Source: Pseudomonadota bacterium (GTDB taxonomy: Bacteria > Desulfobacterota > Desulfobacteria > Desulfobacterales > Desulfobacteraceae). From it: a DNA stretch of 6,115 nucleotides. The stretch lies in NCBI GenBank assembly GCA_018812385.1, contig JAHJDU010000037.1:1-6115 (forward strand), written 5' to 3'. Within the stretch, counting starts at the first letter, position 1. Each line of letters starts with the position of its first letter. Below, piece after piece: positions 6,045 to 6,115 of the stretch. The notes beneath the pieces are model-generated. The model did no database searches and was not told the origin of the DNA. It worked only from the letters and a program-made list of their open reading frames with translations. Position numbers and translations under genes: made by a program.

Positions 6045-6115
6045 CGAGGCGATAAGTAGTGTAATCGTTCAGCAATCAATTCTTTGCCAGTACCGCGCTC
6101 ACCAATGATGAGAGA
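6017..6115 (-). CDS. pspF: PspF fragment (sigma-54 activator of the phage-shock operon)
   Basis: Reading from the right edge gives 33 codons containing GERGTGKELIAERLHYLS, then PRWDQNFIKLN. This is the Walker A region and following helix of PspF, an AAA+ enhancer-binding protein that drives sigma-54 transcription of the psp genes. The GERGTGKE form (Arg where most sigma-54 activators have Ser) and the RLHYLS..RW....LN spacing match gammaproteobacterial PspF as I remember the E. coli protein. The rest is absent: upstream lies off the window, and downstream the frame is cut where the QrcB-like gene begins. The fragment is out of frame with qrcB, so it is not a fusion protein. Its type points to a different source organism from the rest of the window. 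Confidence 0.8.

Noticed and set aside
6017..6115. A natural PspF-oxidoreductase fusion protein
   Set aside because: The two coding segments are in different reading frames, and the QrcB frame has a TGA about 11 codons upstream of the TTG at 6044 (near 6077), inside the pspF sequence.

Overview
The window looks like A+T-rich DNA (about 40% G+C by eye) from a sulfate-reducing member of the Desulfobacterota, probably of the Desulfobacteraceae type. The main evidence is a run of genes for a membrane-bound molybdopterin-family protein, a four-cluster ferredoxin and a 10-helix NrfD protein. Their order and sizes best match qrcB-qrcC-qrcD of the menaquinone reductase complex Qrc. Every gene I can support lies on the minus strand, so transcription runs from high to low coordinates.

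Layout in order of transcription. At 6017-6115 there is a fragment of pspF, a gammaproteobacterial-type sigma-54 activator. It runs out of frame into the body of a QrcB-like gene at about 6017-6035. The QrcB-like gene (4617 to about 6035) has lost its N-terminal part. It is followed by a QrcC-like ferredoxin (3705-4571), a QrcD-like membrane protein (2415-3671) and a 52-residue one-helix membrane protein (2231-2389). The intergenic gaps are 45, 33 and 25 nt, and qrcC, qrcD and the small gene each have a clear Shine-Dalgarno sequence, so this reads as one operon. It is closed by a strong hairpin plus T-tract terminator (2142-2195). A 94-nt spacer leads into recD2 (start 2047), a stand-alone RecD2-type 5'-3' DNA helicase. 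RecD2 reads normally to about position 179, then loses homology and stops at 122, without the last helicase motifs. The remaining left edge (1 to about 178) does not continue recD2 in any frame. It may hold the first 13 codons of an unknown gene.

How the genes work together. In the known Qrc complex, periplasmic electrons from hydrogenases and formate dehydrogenases arrive through cytochrome c3 and the cytochrome subunit QrcA (not in this window). They pass through QrcB and QrcC and reduce menaquinone at QrcD. The small protein sits inside the operon and is a candidate accessory subunit. RecD2 belongs to DNA repair and is a separate transcription unit.

The most important caution is that both ends look like joins between unrelated sequences. 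The right join has at least 19 nt that fit both genes, which is what a short-overlap assembly or amplification chimera would leave. The middle of the window (about 180-6016) is coherent. I found no RNA genes, CRISPR array, insertion sequence or phage genes.
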